From NCBI GenBank assembly GCA_903934295.1, contig CAIZNI010000052.1, forward strand, positions 1-61,297: a stretch of 61,297 nucleotides of DNA, given 5' to 3'. A model generated the notes under the pieces. That model saw only the letters and a program-made list of their open reading frames with translations. It ran no database searches and was not told the origin of the DNA. The translations under genes were made by a program, and so were the position numbers. The DNA comes from an uncultured beta proteobacterium (GTDB lineage Bacteria; Pseudomonadota; Gammaproteobacteria; Burkholderiales; Burkholderiaceae_E). The stretch's first letter is position 1; every line of letters begins with the position of its first letter. Positions 45,040 through 54,071 of the stretch are shown one piece after another.

Positions 45040-45756
45040 TCACTTCCACAACTTGCCGCACAGCCCGCGATAGACGTAGGGCAATGCCGGGGCCGTCGGG
45101 GCGCTGCCCGCGGGCTCGACCGACACCGCCAGCTCGACCGCCGGGAAGAACACCTTCTCGGCGGTGTCCGCGATGCTCATGCTGACGAACTTGCCCTCGG
45201 GAATGAAGCCCAGGGGCGCCGCCTGTCCGTCCTTGTCGATCCGCCACAGGTGCAGGCCATGGCCGGCCGGCAGCGTCACCGGACTGATCTGCTTGATGTC
45301 GACGGTGCGGCCGTGGCGCAGGCTGGAGACGATCAGGCCCGGCTTGCCCTGCGCATTGGCCAGCACGCCGACATAGCTCTGGGGCAACTGCGCGGTGCTG
45401 ACCGGCGTGGTCTGGGCGCGCCAGATGACGGGCGCGACACCACCGATGAACAGGCCCATGGCCAGCGCGCCGACCGGCAGCGGCGCCAGCCAGCGCTTCC
45501 ACCAGGGCAGCGGTGCCGGGGGCGCGGTGCCGGTGCGCGCTTCGATGGCGGCCCACAGGTCGGGGCTGGGCTCGACCGGCGGCAAGGTGGTGAGCAGCGG
45601 CGAGAGGCGGTCGGTCCAGTCCTGGACCGCCTGGCGCATCGCGGCGTCGCCGGCCATCACGGACTCGAACCGGCGCCGGGCGCCGCCCTGCAGCGTGCCC
45701 AGCACATAGCTGGAAGCCAGCTGGTCGACCAGCTCGGGGTGGCGATACCAGTTCAT
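45040..45756 (-). CDS. rskA: Anti-sigma factor, RskA/ChrR-like
   Basis: A 238-residue single-pass membrane protein. Residues 1-65 form a cytoplasmic sigma-binding helical domain starting HPELVDQLASSYVLGTLQG. One membrane helix lies at about 92-112, and the periplasmic C-terminal part has the RskA fold, including GHGLHLWRIDKDGQAAPLG. Its ATG overlaps the sigma factor's stop by 4 bases, the usual pairing. It would hold the sigma factor inactive until an envelope signal triggers release. Confidence 0.9.
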   Translation of the reverse strand: MNWYRHPELVDQLASSYVLGTLQGGARRRFESVMAGDAAMRQAVQDWTDRLSPLLTTLPPVEPSPDLWAAIEARTGTAPPAPLPWWKRWLAPLPVGALAMGLFIGGVAPVIWRAQTTPVSTAQLPQSYVGVLANAQGKPGLIVSSLRHGRTVDIKQISPVTLPAGHGLHLWRIDKDGQAAPLGFIPEGKFVSMSIADTAEKVFFPAVELAVSVEPAGSAPTAPALPYVYRGLCGKLWK

Positions 45757-46322
45757 GCCACGCCCTCCATGCAGCCCTTCAGGCGCAGCAGGCTGCGCCG
45801 GGTCCAGGCCTTGATGGTGCCCAGCGGGCGGCTCATGCGGGCGGCGATCTCGAGGTGGGTGAGCCCCTCGAAGAACGCCAGCATCACCGCCAGGCGGGGA
45901 TCGGCTTCCAGTGCGTTCAGGCAGTTCCCGAGTTGCTGTCCCTCCTGGTGCGCCAGCAGGTTGTCCATGACCGACGCCGATTCGTCGACGGCATCATGAA
46001 CCCGCTCCTCACCGTCGGCATCGACCCAGTGCAGCGGTGTCTCGGGGCGCTTGCGGCGCGCGGCGTCGATCGCCCGGTTGCGGGTGACCACGCACAACCA
46101 GGCCAGCGTGAGGGCCTGGCCCGGTTCACGCCGGGCCGACTGGTTCCAGACGGTGAGGAACACCTCCTGGAGGACATCCTCGGCCTGCGCGCGATCGTCG
46201 AGCACCCGAGAGGCGACGGCGAGCAAGCGGCCGGCAACGCGGTGGTAGAGGGCTTTCAGCGCCGCCGCATCGCGCAGCGCGACGCGGGCCAGCAGATTTT
46301 CTATCTGCTCTCGATCGTCCAT
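45753..46322 (-). CDS. sigK: ECF RNA polymerase sigma factor, SigK type
   Basis: A 189-residue sigma70-family factor. Region 2 includes AEDVLQEVFLTVWNQS and the DNA-melting stretch TLAWLCVVTRNRAIDAARRK. Region 4 includes GLTHLEIAARMSRPLGTIKAWTRRSLLRLK. It pairs with the RskA-like anti-sigma immediately downstream. Exported proteins encoded just upstream on the same strand are candidate regulon members. The start at 46322 follows the DUF4384 lipoprotein stop by 31 bases. Confidence 0.93.
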   Translation of the reverse strand: MDDREQIENLLARVALRDAAALKALYHRVAGRLLAVASRVLDDRAQAEDVLQEVFLTVWNQSARREPGQALTLAWLCVVTRNRAIDAARRKRPETPLHWVDADGEERVHDAVDESASVMDNLLAHQEGQQLGNCLNALEADPRLAVMLAFFEGLTHLEIAARMSRPLGTIKAWTRRSLLRLKGCMEGVA

Positions 46323-46353
46323 AGCCGGGCTCCCATGGGTTCGCGCCAGCTTA

Positions 46354-48021
46354 TCACCGCCGGGCGGCGGGACTGTGTCGGATCATCTGCACCGGGACGC
46401 CGGCCGCCAGGGAGAACTGATCGCGGATCGCATCGAAGTTGGGCAGGCGGATGTCCTCGAAATCACCCCAGCGCAAGGGCGGCGGCAGGTCGCCGTAGAC
46501 CTCGCGCGGCGCATGCAGGCAGGCGTATTGCACCGCCGGGTTGATCACGAAGGCCGCGCGGCCCGGCAGCACGACCGGTCGGCCCGGCTCGAGCCGGGGG
46601 TCGCGGGTGAACCGGTTGGGGAAGACGCGCTGGATGCGGGTCGTGACCGGATCCTGCGCGTAGCAATAGACATAGCCGGGGCGGGCGACGTCGATGACGA
46701 GCCGGGCCGGCGACGGGCGCGGTGTGCCCGCGCCGGCGGACGGCGTCTCCAGGGTCAGGGCGAGCGCCGGCGGCAGCGGCGCTGCGGCGGACGCGGACGC
46801 GGCGGTGGCAGCGGCGGTGACGGTCGTCTCGGCGGTGGCAGATGCCCCAGCGGTAGCGCTTGCCCCAGCGCTGGCGGGCGCTGCGCCGGCACTGCCGGGC
46901 GCCCCGCCCGCGGCGACTGCCCCCAGCGCGCCCGACGCGCCGGCGGTGCCGCGCGGCGGCGGCGCGAGCGGACCGCGGGGCACGTTCGCCGTCACGAAGC
47001 GCTTGAAGAAATCGAGGTCGAGCGGGCCGGCCGCCGGCAAGCCCATGGCGCGCCGGTAGAGCTGCACCGCGCCCTCGAACCGGGCGTCGGCCGCGCCGTC
47101 GATCGGGCCGTCGTAGTAGCGGCGCTCGCGCAGGCGCTCCTTGAAGAACTGGATGCGCTCCTCCTCGGCCATGCTGAAGAACCAGTCGTCCATCTCGCGC
47201 TGCACTTCGGGATCGCTGTCGGGCGTGCCGACACACTGCCAGTAGGGCGCGCGGATCAGCTTGCCCACCAGCTCGACCGACGACAGCTCGATCATGTTGC
47301 GCGCCGCCTGGGCCGGGCCGTCGGCCCGCGAGGCAGCAAACGAAAACACCAGTCCGATCGCCGGATTGACCAGCCGCGCCTGACCGTCGCCGGCACTGGC
47401 GTCGCGACTGGACAGCACGGTGGTGTTCTTGGACGAAACGCCAGGCAGCAGCGTCATCGTGGCGGTGTCGACCACCGCCGCGTCGAGCCCGAGCACCGAG
47501 AACCGGGTGTCGGAGCCGAAACGCACCCCGAACGACTGCGCAATCGACGCCCCCACCGAACCGCCCGATTTGCTCACCGAGTCGTCGAACTGGCTGATGG
47601 TGCCGCGGATGTTGTACTGCGGCAGCACCGCGAAGGCACTGGTCTTCTGGGCGAGCTGCAGGATCTGGGTGAGGTTCTGCTGGTCACCGCCGAAGACGGT
47701 GAGCCGCACGCCGCGGGAGCGCCGGCTCATGTCCGACACCGCCGAGGTCAGCATGTCGCGCGCCGAGATCGGCAGGCGCTGGGTGGCGTCGCGAAACTCC
47801 TCCATCATCAGACTGACGTCGCGGGTGCCCAGGCTGAACATCAGGTCATCCATGCAGCGCAGCGCCGGGGTGAAATTGGTGATGCTGCGCTGTGTTCGAT
47901 CAGCCGGATTCACGCTGGTCCGCACATCGTTCAGGGCGGTGGGACCGGGGGTGCCGGCACAGCCCGTCAGCGCCCCCAGACCGAGGGTCAGCAGCACAGC
48001 GGACAGGGTCTTGGGGCGCAT
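46354..48021 (-). CDS. Lipoprotein with DUF4384 domain
   Basis: A 555-residue lipoprotein with lipobox LTGC (Cys21). Residues about 35-270 resemble a CsgG/curli-secretion-like or TPR-free OMP-associated domain. About 295-345 has a peptidoglycan-binding-like repeat (RRYYDGPIDGAADARFEGAVQLYRRAMGL uses this pattern). An Ala/Gly-rich linker (about 355-425) leads to a C-terminal DUF4384 domain (RPGYVYCYAQDPVTTRIQRVFPN is its start). It probably acts at the outer membrane; function unknown. It precedes the sigK/rskA pair in the same direction. Confidence 0.78.
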   Translation of the reverse strand: MRPKTLSAVLLTLGLGALTGCAGTPGPTALNDVRTSVNPADRTQRSITNFTPALRCMDDLMFSLGTRDVSLMMEEFRDATQRLPISARDMLTSAVSDMSRRSRGVRLTVFGGDQQNLTQILQLAQKTSAFAVLPQYNIRGTISQFDDSVSKSGGSVGASIAQSFGVRFGSDTRFSVLGLDAAVVDTATMTLLPGVSSKNTTVLSSRDASAGDGQARLVNPAIGLVFSFAASRADGPAQAARNMIELSSVELVGKLIRAPYWQCVGTPDSDPEVQREMDDWFFSMAEEERIQFFKERLRERRYYDGPIDGAADARFEGAVQLYRRAMGLPAAGPLDLDFFKRFVTANVPRGPLAPPPRGTAGASGALGAVAAGGAPGSAGAAPASAGASATAGASATAETTVTAAATAASASAAAPLPPALALTLETPSAGAGTPRPSPARLVIDVARPGYVYCYAQDPVTTRIQRVFPNRFTRDPRLEPGRPVVLPGRAAFVINPAVQYACLHAPREVYGDLPPPLRWGDFEDIRLPNFDAIRDQFSLAAGVPVQMIRHSPAARR

Positions 48022-48064
48022 CGGGAATCTCCAGTGAAAGCGCTGTCGCAGGGGTGGCCGGTCT

Positions 48065-48784
48065 TCAGCGACGGCTGACCGGGAAGGCGAACTCGCGGAA
48101 TTTATCAGGCCCCGTGTTCACATCCAGAATCCACTTGCCCTTCTGGGTCTGGTAAACCACATTCGTGATGCCCGCGGGCTTGGTCGAACCGACGCCGTTG
48201 ATGCCGATGCACTTGTCGGTCCTGCCGCCGTTGTCGTCCTGACGCAGGGTCCAGCCGAAGTCGCAGTCCGCCGCAGCCCTGGCCACCTTCTCGCAGCGGA
48301 TGCCGCGACCGCCGGACACGCTGTCACCGTCGGCAAATGCGCTCGGGCAGCTGACACCCCGCGCCGGGTCGTCCAACGGATTGAACAGCGCGCCCTCGGG
48401 GAACACATAGACCGTGGTGTTCTTCACGAAGACATCGCGTCCGCCTGGCGTGTCCTCACGCACCCATCCGCTGGGCGAATCGCCGGGCAGCAGGAGCGCC
48501 ACCGGCGCGCCGGCGTTGGCCTTGTTCAGCGCGTCGGTGCACATGTCCGGGCCGGGCCGGATCACCTGCTGCAGACCGGAGAAGCCGGCATGCAGGCAAT
48601 GCGCTTCGCGCTCCACGCGCTGGGGCTTGCTGCACTTGAGCACGCGGCGGTCACTGCTTTGCTCGGCAGTGGTGTTGGCGGGGCAGGTCACGCCGTTTTC
48701 CTCGGCGGCCATGGCGGGGGTGGCGATCCAGAAGGCGACGCCGAGGGCAGCAACGCCGCGGATGATGTTCAGGGTATGGGTCAT
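48065..48784 (-). CDS. Exported cysteine-rich protein of unknown function
   Basis: A 239-residue protein with a signal peptide (cleavage after AMA, near residue 27). The mature part has about ten cysteines, spaced as expected for disulfides in the periplasm, and ends in a conserved-looking WILDVNTGPDKFREF segment. I do not recognise a family. It lies between the DUF4384 lipoprotein and a YxxxD-repeat protein, all on the same strand as sigK/rskA, so it may be part of that stress regulon. Confidence 0.7.
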   Translation of the reverse strand: MTHTLNIIRGVAALGVAFWIATPAMAAEENGVTCPANTTAEQSSDRRVLKCSKPQRVEREAHCLHAGFSGLQQVIRPGPDMCTDALNKANAGAPVALLLPGDSPSGWVREDTPGGRDVFVKNTTVYVFPEGALFNPLDDPARGVSCPSAFADGDSVSGGRGIRCEKVARAAADCDFGWTLRQDDNGGRTDKCIGINGVGSTKPAGITNVVYQTQKGKWILDVNTGPDKFREFAFPVSRR

Positions 48785-48875
48785 GTCGTTCTCCGATTAA
48801 AAAAAATGTAGGGGTCAGGAAAAAAGGGGTGAAGTGGTCGAGATGAAGCGCGGCGCAGGAAGGGTCGACGCGCGC

Positions 48876-49292
48876 TCAGTACCGGGGAGCGCTGGCCGGG
48901 GCGGACGCGGGGGCCGCTGCGCCGGTTGCGCCCGCCGCGCGGACCACATGCCAGACGCCGCCGCTGCCGTCGCCCTTGCGGTCGCCCGCCTTCTGGTCAC
49001 CGGCGAAGTAGTAGAGGGGCTTGCCGTTGACCGCCCACTGCCGCGCGCCGTTGGCCTCGATCAGGCCGAACTCGCCCTGGGGCACGGCACCCGGGCGGGC
49101 GACAAAGGCGGGCCACGCGACGAGGCAGCTGCCGGCGCAGCGGCTGATGCCGGCCTCGTCCTTGTCGAAGGTGTAGACGGTTCGGCCGGCCGCATCGGCC
49201 AGGACGCCCTCGCGGGCAACGGGCTGGGCCTGCGCGGCCAGGGCCGCCAGTCCGATCAGGGCGGCGACGGTCAATCGGGTCTTGTGTGTCAT
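48876..49292 (-). CDS. Secreted Yx(FWY)xxD-repeat protein (COG4315)
   Basis: A 138-residue exported protein with a signal peptide (cleavage after AQA, near residue 22) and two short repeats typical of COG4315: TVYTFDKDEAG and PLYYFAGDQKAGD. A disulfide-prone CAGSC sits between them. The C-terminal 15 residues are Ala/Ser/Pro-rich. These proteins often accompany SigK/RskA-type sigma systems. The start at 49292 follows a GGAGGACC ribosome site; the longer frame upstream has no signal peptide. Confidence 0.85.
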   Translation of the reverse strand: MTHKTRLTVAALIGLAALAAQAQPVAREGVLADAAGRTVYTFDKDEAGISRCAGSCLVAWPAFVARPGAVPQGEFGLIEANGARQWAVNGKPLYYFAGDQKAGDRKGDGSGGVWHVVRAAGATGAAAPASAPASAPRY

Positions 49293-49529
49293 CAGGTCCT
49301 CCGGAACGGGTTGTTGAAGGGGATGGGTCAGGGGGTGGGTCAGGGGCGTTGTTGTTCGCCCTGCCTTCAGAACGGCGGCCGGATGCGCCTGGATGCAGTG
49401 GACGCAATATTTATTTTTCGAGGCGATGCAGCGCCGGCCGCGACCTCGCCGGACGTTGACGTTGCCGCGACCGGCGGGGTGTGCGCGCGCGTAAAGTGAA
49501 CTGCAAAGGCGATCACTGCCGGCATCGCC

Positions 49530-50114
49530 ATGAACCCACGGGGCAACCGCATGAACCGATCGCCAGCCGACCGCCACAGTGGCGCCAACGACCCTCAGCC
49601 GGCAGCGCCCCTGCGGGCCGACCACCTGCGGTTTCACCGGGCGCACGCCCATCTCGCGCCGGTGTTTGGAACCGATGCGTTCGCGCTCAAGGCCGAAGCC
49701 TTCGCCCGCTTCTTCGGCACGCCGGTCTTCCTGACCGCGCAGACGGCGGTGGTCGTGATCTGGATCGCGCTGAACGTCTCAGGCGTGACGGGCTTCGACG
49801 CCTATCCGTTCATCCTGCTCAACCTGGCCTTCAGCCTGCAGGCGGCCTACGCGGCGCCGCTGATCCTGCTGGCGCAGACGCGCCAGGCGGCGCGCGACAA
49901 GGCCCACGCCGACGCCGACGCGCAGCACCGCGAAGCGCTGGCAGTGGCCAGCGGGCAGCGCCAGGCAATCGCCGAGCAGCAGGCCGCGCAGCTGATGGAA
50001 CTGCTGGTGCAGAACACCCGCCTGACCGAGATCACCAAGGCCCTGAGCGAGCGCATCGAGGGGCTCACGCTCGAATTGCACGAGCGGGTGCTGAGCCGCG
50101 ACAGCGGCCGCTGA
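49530..50114 (+). CDS. DUF1003 family membrane protein
   Basis: A 194-residue protein with two membrane helices near the middle (about residues 70-110) around the family motif FDAYPFILLNLAFSLQAAYAAPLIL, followed by a charged coiled-coil C-terminus. The family is predicted to be in the inner membrane; its function is unknown. ATG codons at 49530 and 49551 are both possible. It is divergent from the COG4315 gene; the 237 bases between them contain an AT-rich stretch (around 49408-49420) that may be a promoter, and no gene. Confidence 0.82.
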   Translation: MNPRGNRMNRSPADRHSGANDPQPAAPLRADHLRFHRAHAHLAPVFGTDAFALKAEAFARFFGTPVFLTAQTAVVVIWIALNVSGVTGFDAYPFILLNLAFSLQAAYAAPLILLAQTRQAARDKAHADADAQHREALAVASGQRQAIAEQQAAQLMELLVQNTRLTEITKALSERIEGLTLELHERVLSRDSGR

Positions 50115-50186
50115 AAGAAGGGGCGACGGGGCAAGGACGAGAACGCCGGCGCGCGCGCCCCGGCGCGGTATCCGACGAACCCCGGT

Positions 50187-52253
50187 TCAGCCCGCGCCGG
50201 CCCGCTGCGCGCCGAAGGCCACGAACCAGTCGATGCTGCCGGGATTGCCCATCGAGTCGCGATTCACCGACTTCTCGATCGGCTGACCCAGCAGGATGCG
50301 CTTGACCGGCACCTCCATCTTCTTGCCGGAGATGGTGCGCGGCACTTCCGGAATCTCGATCACGTCGTTGGGGACGTGACGCGCCGACAGGCGGGTGCGG
50401 ATCGCCTCCAGCAGCGCCGCCTTCAGGGCCGCCGGCACGCCGGCACCCGGTTCGCGCAGCACCACGAAGAGCGCCATGTAGGACTCCCGGCCGAGGTACT
50501 CCAGGTCGATTACCAGCGAGTCGATCACCGCGTCGAACTCTTCGACCACGCGATAGAGCTCGCTCGTGCCCATCCGGATGCCGTGCCGGTTGATGGTGGA
50601 GTCGGAGCGACCGTAGATGACGCCGGTGACCGACTCGGGACGCTCGATCAGCTTGAGCCAGTCGCCGTGACGCCAGACATTGGGCGGACCGGGGAAGGTG
50701 TCGAAGTAGCTCTCGAAATAGCGCCGCCCGTCGGGGTCGTTCCAGAAGAAAAGCGGCATCGAGGGCAGCGGGGTGACGCAGACCAGTTCGCCCACCGCGT
50801 CGAGCAGCGGCTGGCCATCGTCGCCGAAAGCATGCAGGCCGATGCCCAGGCCGCGGCACTGCATCTCACCGGCGCGCACCGGCAGCGTCGGGCAGGCGGT
50901 GAGGAAGGCCGAGCCCGGGTCGGTACCGCCCGAGATCGAGGCCAGCAGCAGGTCCTCGCCGACCTCGCGATAGACCCAGTGATAGGCCTCCTCGGTCAGC
51001 GGCGAACCGGTCGAGCCGACGGTGCGGATGCTCGACAGATCGAACTGGCGGCGCGGCGAGACACCGTTCTTCATGTTCAGCCCGATGAAGGCCGGGCTCA
51101 CGCCGAAGAAGGTCATCCGCTCGCGTTCAGCCAGACGCCACAGCGTGGAGAGGTCGGGGTAGCCGGGATTGCCGTCGAACTGGATCGCGGTGCAGCCCAG
51201 CATCAGGGTGGACACCCACAGGTTCCACATGATCCAGTTAGTCGAGGAGAACCAGAAGAAGCGGTCGTCCTCGCCGATGTCCAGGTGGCAGACGCCGGCG
51301 CGCAGCGCCTCGATGGTGGTGCCGCCGTGACCGTGCACGATCGGCTTGGGCATGCCGGTGGTGCCCGAGGAATAGACGATCCACAGCGGATGATCGAAGG
51401 GCACCGGCGTGAAGCGCGGCGCGGCCACCGGCGCGAGCGCCTGCGCGAAGCCGATGACCGGCACCCGCCGCCCCGGTTGGCCGTCGGGCTCGATGGTGGC
51501 CAGCGTGGCGGCGCCGTCCAGATAGGACACCAGCAGCACCGTGCGCACCGACGGCAGTTCGGCGACCAGCTCGCGCAGGCTCGCCAGCCGGCTGAAATCC
51601 TTGCCGCCGTAGCGGTAACCATCGACCGCGATCAGCACCGACGGCTCGATCTGGCGGAACCGGTCGAGCACGCTCACCGGCCCCATGTCGGGCGAACTGC
51701 TCGACCAGATCGCGCCCAGGCTGGTGACCGCCAGCAGCGAGACGACCGCCTCGGGAATGTTGGGCAGATAGCCCACCACCCGGTCACCCTGCGAGACGCC
51801 GAGCGTGGCGAGCGTCGCGGTCAGCGCACCGGTGTCGGCGGCCAGCTTCGCCCAGGTGATCTCGGTGCGCGGGCGCAACTCCGACTGGAAGACCAGCGCC
51901 AGGCGGGTCGCCGCATCGGGGCGATTGGCGTGCGCGAGCATGTGCTCGGCGTAGTTCAGGGTGGCGCCGGGAAACCAGCGCGCGTGCGGCATCTCGCGCT
52001 CGGCCAGCACCTGACGGTAGGGGCTGTGCGACTTGACGCCGCAGAAGTCCCAGATGCTCGCCCAGAAGCCCTCGAGGTCGTCGACCGACCATTGCCACAG
52101 CGCCTCGTAGTGGTCGAAATGCAGACCCCGCTCGCTGGCCAGCCAGCGCTGGTAGCGGGTGATGCCGGCCTTGGCGATGCGCTCGGGGCCCGGGCGCCAG
52201 AGGGGCTCGGGATGAACGACGGGGGCGGGGGCGGCGGTGGTGGGGGCGTTCAT
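50187..52253 (-). CDS. aacS: Acetoacetyl-CoA synthetase
   Basis: Adenylate-forming ligase of 688 residues that activates acetoacetate with ATP and CoA. The AMP-binding P-loop is YSSGTTGMPKP, with FFWFSSTNWIMWN and DSTINRHGIRMGTSELYRV as further family blocks and a C-terminal ISGKKMEVPVK that contains the adenylation lysine. It would link acetoacetate use to the thiolases in this window. The stop is convergent with the DUF1003 gene and the start is 12 bases after the ldcA stop. Confidence 0.93.
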   Translation of the reverse strand: MNAPTTAAPAPVVHPEPLWRPGPERIAKAGITRYQRWLASERGLHFDHYEALWQWSVDDLEGFWASIWDFCGVKSHSPYRQVLAEREMPHARWFPGATLNYAEHMLAHANRPDAATRLALVFQSELRPRTEITWAKLAADTGALTATLATLGVSQGDRVVGYLPNIPEAVVSLLAVTSLGAIWSSSSPDMGPVSVLDRFRQIEPSVLIAVDGYRYGGKDFSRLASLRELVAELPSVRTVLLVSYLDGAATLATIEPDGQPGRRVPVIGFAQALAPVAAPRFTPVPFDHPLWIVYSSGTTGMPKPIVHGHGGTTIEALRAGVCHLDIGEDDRFFWFSSTNWIMWNLWVSTLMLGCTAIQFDGNPGYPDLSTLWRLAERERMTFFGVSPAFIGLNMKNGVSPRRQFDLSSIRTVGSTGSPLTEEAYHWVYREVGEDLLLASISGGTDPGSAFLTACPTLPVRAGEMQCRGLGIGLHAFGDDGQPLLDAVGELVCVTPLPSMPLFFWNDPDGRRYFESYFDTFPGPPNVWRHGDWLKLIERPESVTGVIYGRSDSTINRHGIRMGTSELYRVVEEFDAVIDSLVIDLEYLGRESYMALFVVLREPGAGVPAALKAALLEAIRTRLSARHVPNDVIEIPEVPRTISGKKMEVPVKRILLGQPIEKSVNRDSMGNPGSIDWFVAFGAQRAGAG

Positions 52254-52265
52254 CGCGGTGTCGTC

Positions 52266-53279
52266 TCAGTGCTCGTGAAGGACCAGGTAGGCGGTGCGGC
52301 CCTCGGTGGCCAGGCCCACCCGCGCGCCGTGCGGCAAGGTGAGCTTGGGGCTGTCGTGACCGACCGGCAGGCCGGTGAGGATGGGGGTTCGGGTCAGGCC
52401 GCGCAGCCGCCGGATCACCACCGGCATGTCGAAGCCGGCATCGCGATCGACCAGCCGGTAGCGGTTCACATAGCCGATCAGCACCGCCGCCTGCGCATCG
52501 AGCACGCCGGCCTGCAGGAGCTGGCCGAGCATCCGCTCGATGCGGTACGGATGCTCGCCGACATCCTCCAGGAACAGGATGCCGCCGCGCACCTGGGGGA
52601 ACCACGGCGTGCCCAGCAGGCTGCACAGCACCGTCAGGTTGCCACCCCACAGCGTGCCGCGAACCTCGAGCCCCGCCGGGCCGCCGGCGGCCCGAAAGCC
52701 GAGCATCTCCAGACGACCGGCCAGCGCGTCATGCAGGGTGTCGACGGTGATGTCGTCGGGCGGCACGCCCGGCTCGGTGGCGAAATCATCGAGCAGCGCC
52801 GGCCCGCTCCAGGTCACCGCGTCGGCCTGGGCCAGCATCGCGAGCTGGAAGGCGGTGAAATCCGAGTAGCCGATCCACTGCTTGCCGGCGCGCGCCAGCG
52901 CCGGGAAGTCGAGCATCGGCAGCAGCCGGTTCAGGCCGTAGCCGCCGCGGGTGATCATCACCGCCGGCGCGGGCTGCGCGGCGGCCCGCCCGAACGCGGC
53001 GGCGCGTTGCGCGTCGGTCCCGGCGAAGCGCTGATGGGTGCGCAGCGCGCCCGGGTCGAGCACCGGGTCGAACCCGGCGGCGCGCAGGTTCTCCAGACTG
53101 CGCGCCAGCGGCGCGTCGGCGGGCACCGCGCTGGAGGGCGAGATCAGGTAGAGCGGGAGCGGCGCGGCATCGAACGTGGACACCGGCGCGGTGTCGGGCG
53201 CGGACACCGGCGCGGTGTCGAACTCGGACACCGGCGCGGTGTCGGACGCGGGCGCGGTTTTGGCGGGCGGGCGAGGCAT
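52266..53279 (-). CDS. ldcA: LD-carboxypeptidase (S66, LdcA/MccF family)
   Basis: A 337-residue serine peptidase that removes D-Ala from murein tetrapeptides during peptidoglycan recycling. The triad is visible: Ser in GYSDFTAF, Glu in LFLEDVGEHPYR and His in GLPVGHDSPK. The first 40 residues are unusual: three 8-residue DTAPVSxx repeats encoded by 24-base DNA repeats, ahead of the normal LYLISPSS start. These may be an added low-complexity extension, or the true start may be later. It is co-directional with aacS. Confidence 0.88.
   Translation of the reverse strand: MPRPPAKTAPASDTAPVSEFDTAPVSAPDTAPVSTFDAAPLPLYLISPSSAVPADAPLARSLENLRAAGFDPVLDPGALRTHQRFAGTDAQRAAAFGRAAAQPAPAVMITRGGYGLNRLLPMLDFPALARAGKQWIGYSDFTAFQLAMLAQADAVTWSGPALLDDFATEPGVPPDDITVDTLHDALAGRLEMLGFRAAGGPAGLEVRGTLWGGNLTVLCSLLGTPWFPQVRGGILFLEDVGEHPYRIERMLGQLLQAGVLDAQAAVLIGYVNRYRLVDRDAGFDMPVVIRRLRGLTRTPILTGLPVGHDSPKLTLPHGARVGLATEGRTAYLVLHEH
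53178..53249. repeat. Three 24-base tandem repeats in ldcA 5' end
   Basis: GGACACCGGCGCGGTGTCG plus five variable bases occurs at 53178, 53202 and 53226. Each unit contains the inverted repeat GACACCG/CGGTGTC. The period is a multiple of three, so copy-number change would add or remove eight residues without frameshift. Confidence 0.85.
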
Positions 53280-53358
53280 GGCGCGAGTCTGCCACAGCGC
53301 CCGACAGCGGCGCGCGCGCCGATGCGATACTGCGGCTCCCTGATACGAGGAGCGAGAC

Positions 53359-54045
53359 ATGAGCCGAATCGGCGACAGCCTGGCGGGCAAACGAGTGCTG
53401 ATCACCCTGGCCGACGCGTTCATGGGACCGGTGCTGTGCGAGACCTTCGCCGCGCACGGCGCGGTGGTCATCGCCGACACCCGGACCATGGACGGCGGTG
53501 CGGCCGGCGAGGCGGCGGTGCTGGCCGCCGGCCGGGTCGATGTGGTGATCGCCAACCTGGGCGTGCCCGCGCCCTCCACCCCCGCAGCCAAGGTCACCGA
53601 CGCGGAATTCCGGCAGGTGTTTGCCCACATCGTCGACCCCCTGCCCGGGCTGTGCCGGGGCGCGCTGCCGCAGATGCTCGAACGGCGCGCCGGCAAGATC
53701 GTGGTGATGGGCAGCGCCACCGCGCTGCGCGGCCAGAAGCGCACCTCGACCTATGCGGCCGCGCGCGGCGCCCAGGCCTCGTATGTGCGCGCCGTCGGGG
53801 TCGAGGTGGCACCGAGCAATGTCCAGGTGAACCTGATCGCGCAGAATTTCGTCGAGAACCCGATGTACTACGGTCCGGAGGTCCAGGCGCTGCCGGCGTT
53901 TCAGGAGCGCCTGCGCCGCGAAGTGCCGGCAAGCCGCCTGGGCACCCCCGAGGAAGACGCGCTGTTCGCGGTGTTCCTCGCCTCGTCCGAGGTCAACTTC
54001 TTCGCCGGCCAGGCGATTTCCTTCTCCGGCGGCTGGGCGCCCTGA
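53359..54045 (+). CDS. Divergent SDR-family protein, degenerate catalytic motifs
   Basis: A 228-residue protein with an overall SDR layout (VIANLGVP, KIVVMGSATAL, TYAAARGA, NVQVNLIAQNFVENP, FSGGWAP). The glycine-rich nucleotide motif TGxxxGxG is replaced by TLADAFMG, and YxxxK by YAAAR, so the catalytic Lys is Arg. It may be a non-catalytic or altered-specificity SDR. It starts 79 bases from the divergent ldcA and is followed 26 bases later by the carboxymuconolactone-decarboxylase-like gene. Confidence 0.8.
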   Translation: MSRIGDSLAGKRVLITLADAFMGPVLCETFAAHGAVVIADTRTMDGGAAGEAAVLAAGRVDVVIANLGVPAPSTPAAKVTDAEFRQVFAHIVDPLPGLCRGALPQMLERRAGKIVVMGSATALRGQKRTSTYAAARGAQASYVRAVGVEVAPSNVQVNLIAQNFVENPMYYGPEVQALPAFQERLRREVPASRLGTPEEDALFAVFLASSEVNFFAGQAISFSGGWAP

Positions 54046-54071
54046 CACCGCCCCCGCAGAAAGACGATCCG

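Noticed and set aside
53160-53260. CRISPR-like array
   Set aside because: The repeats are contiguous with no unique spacers and lie in frame in the ldcA coding sequence; they are a minisatellite.
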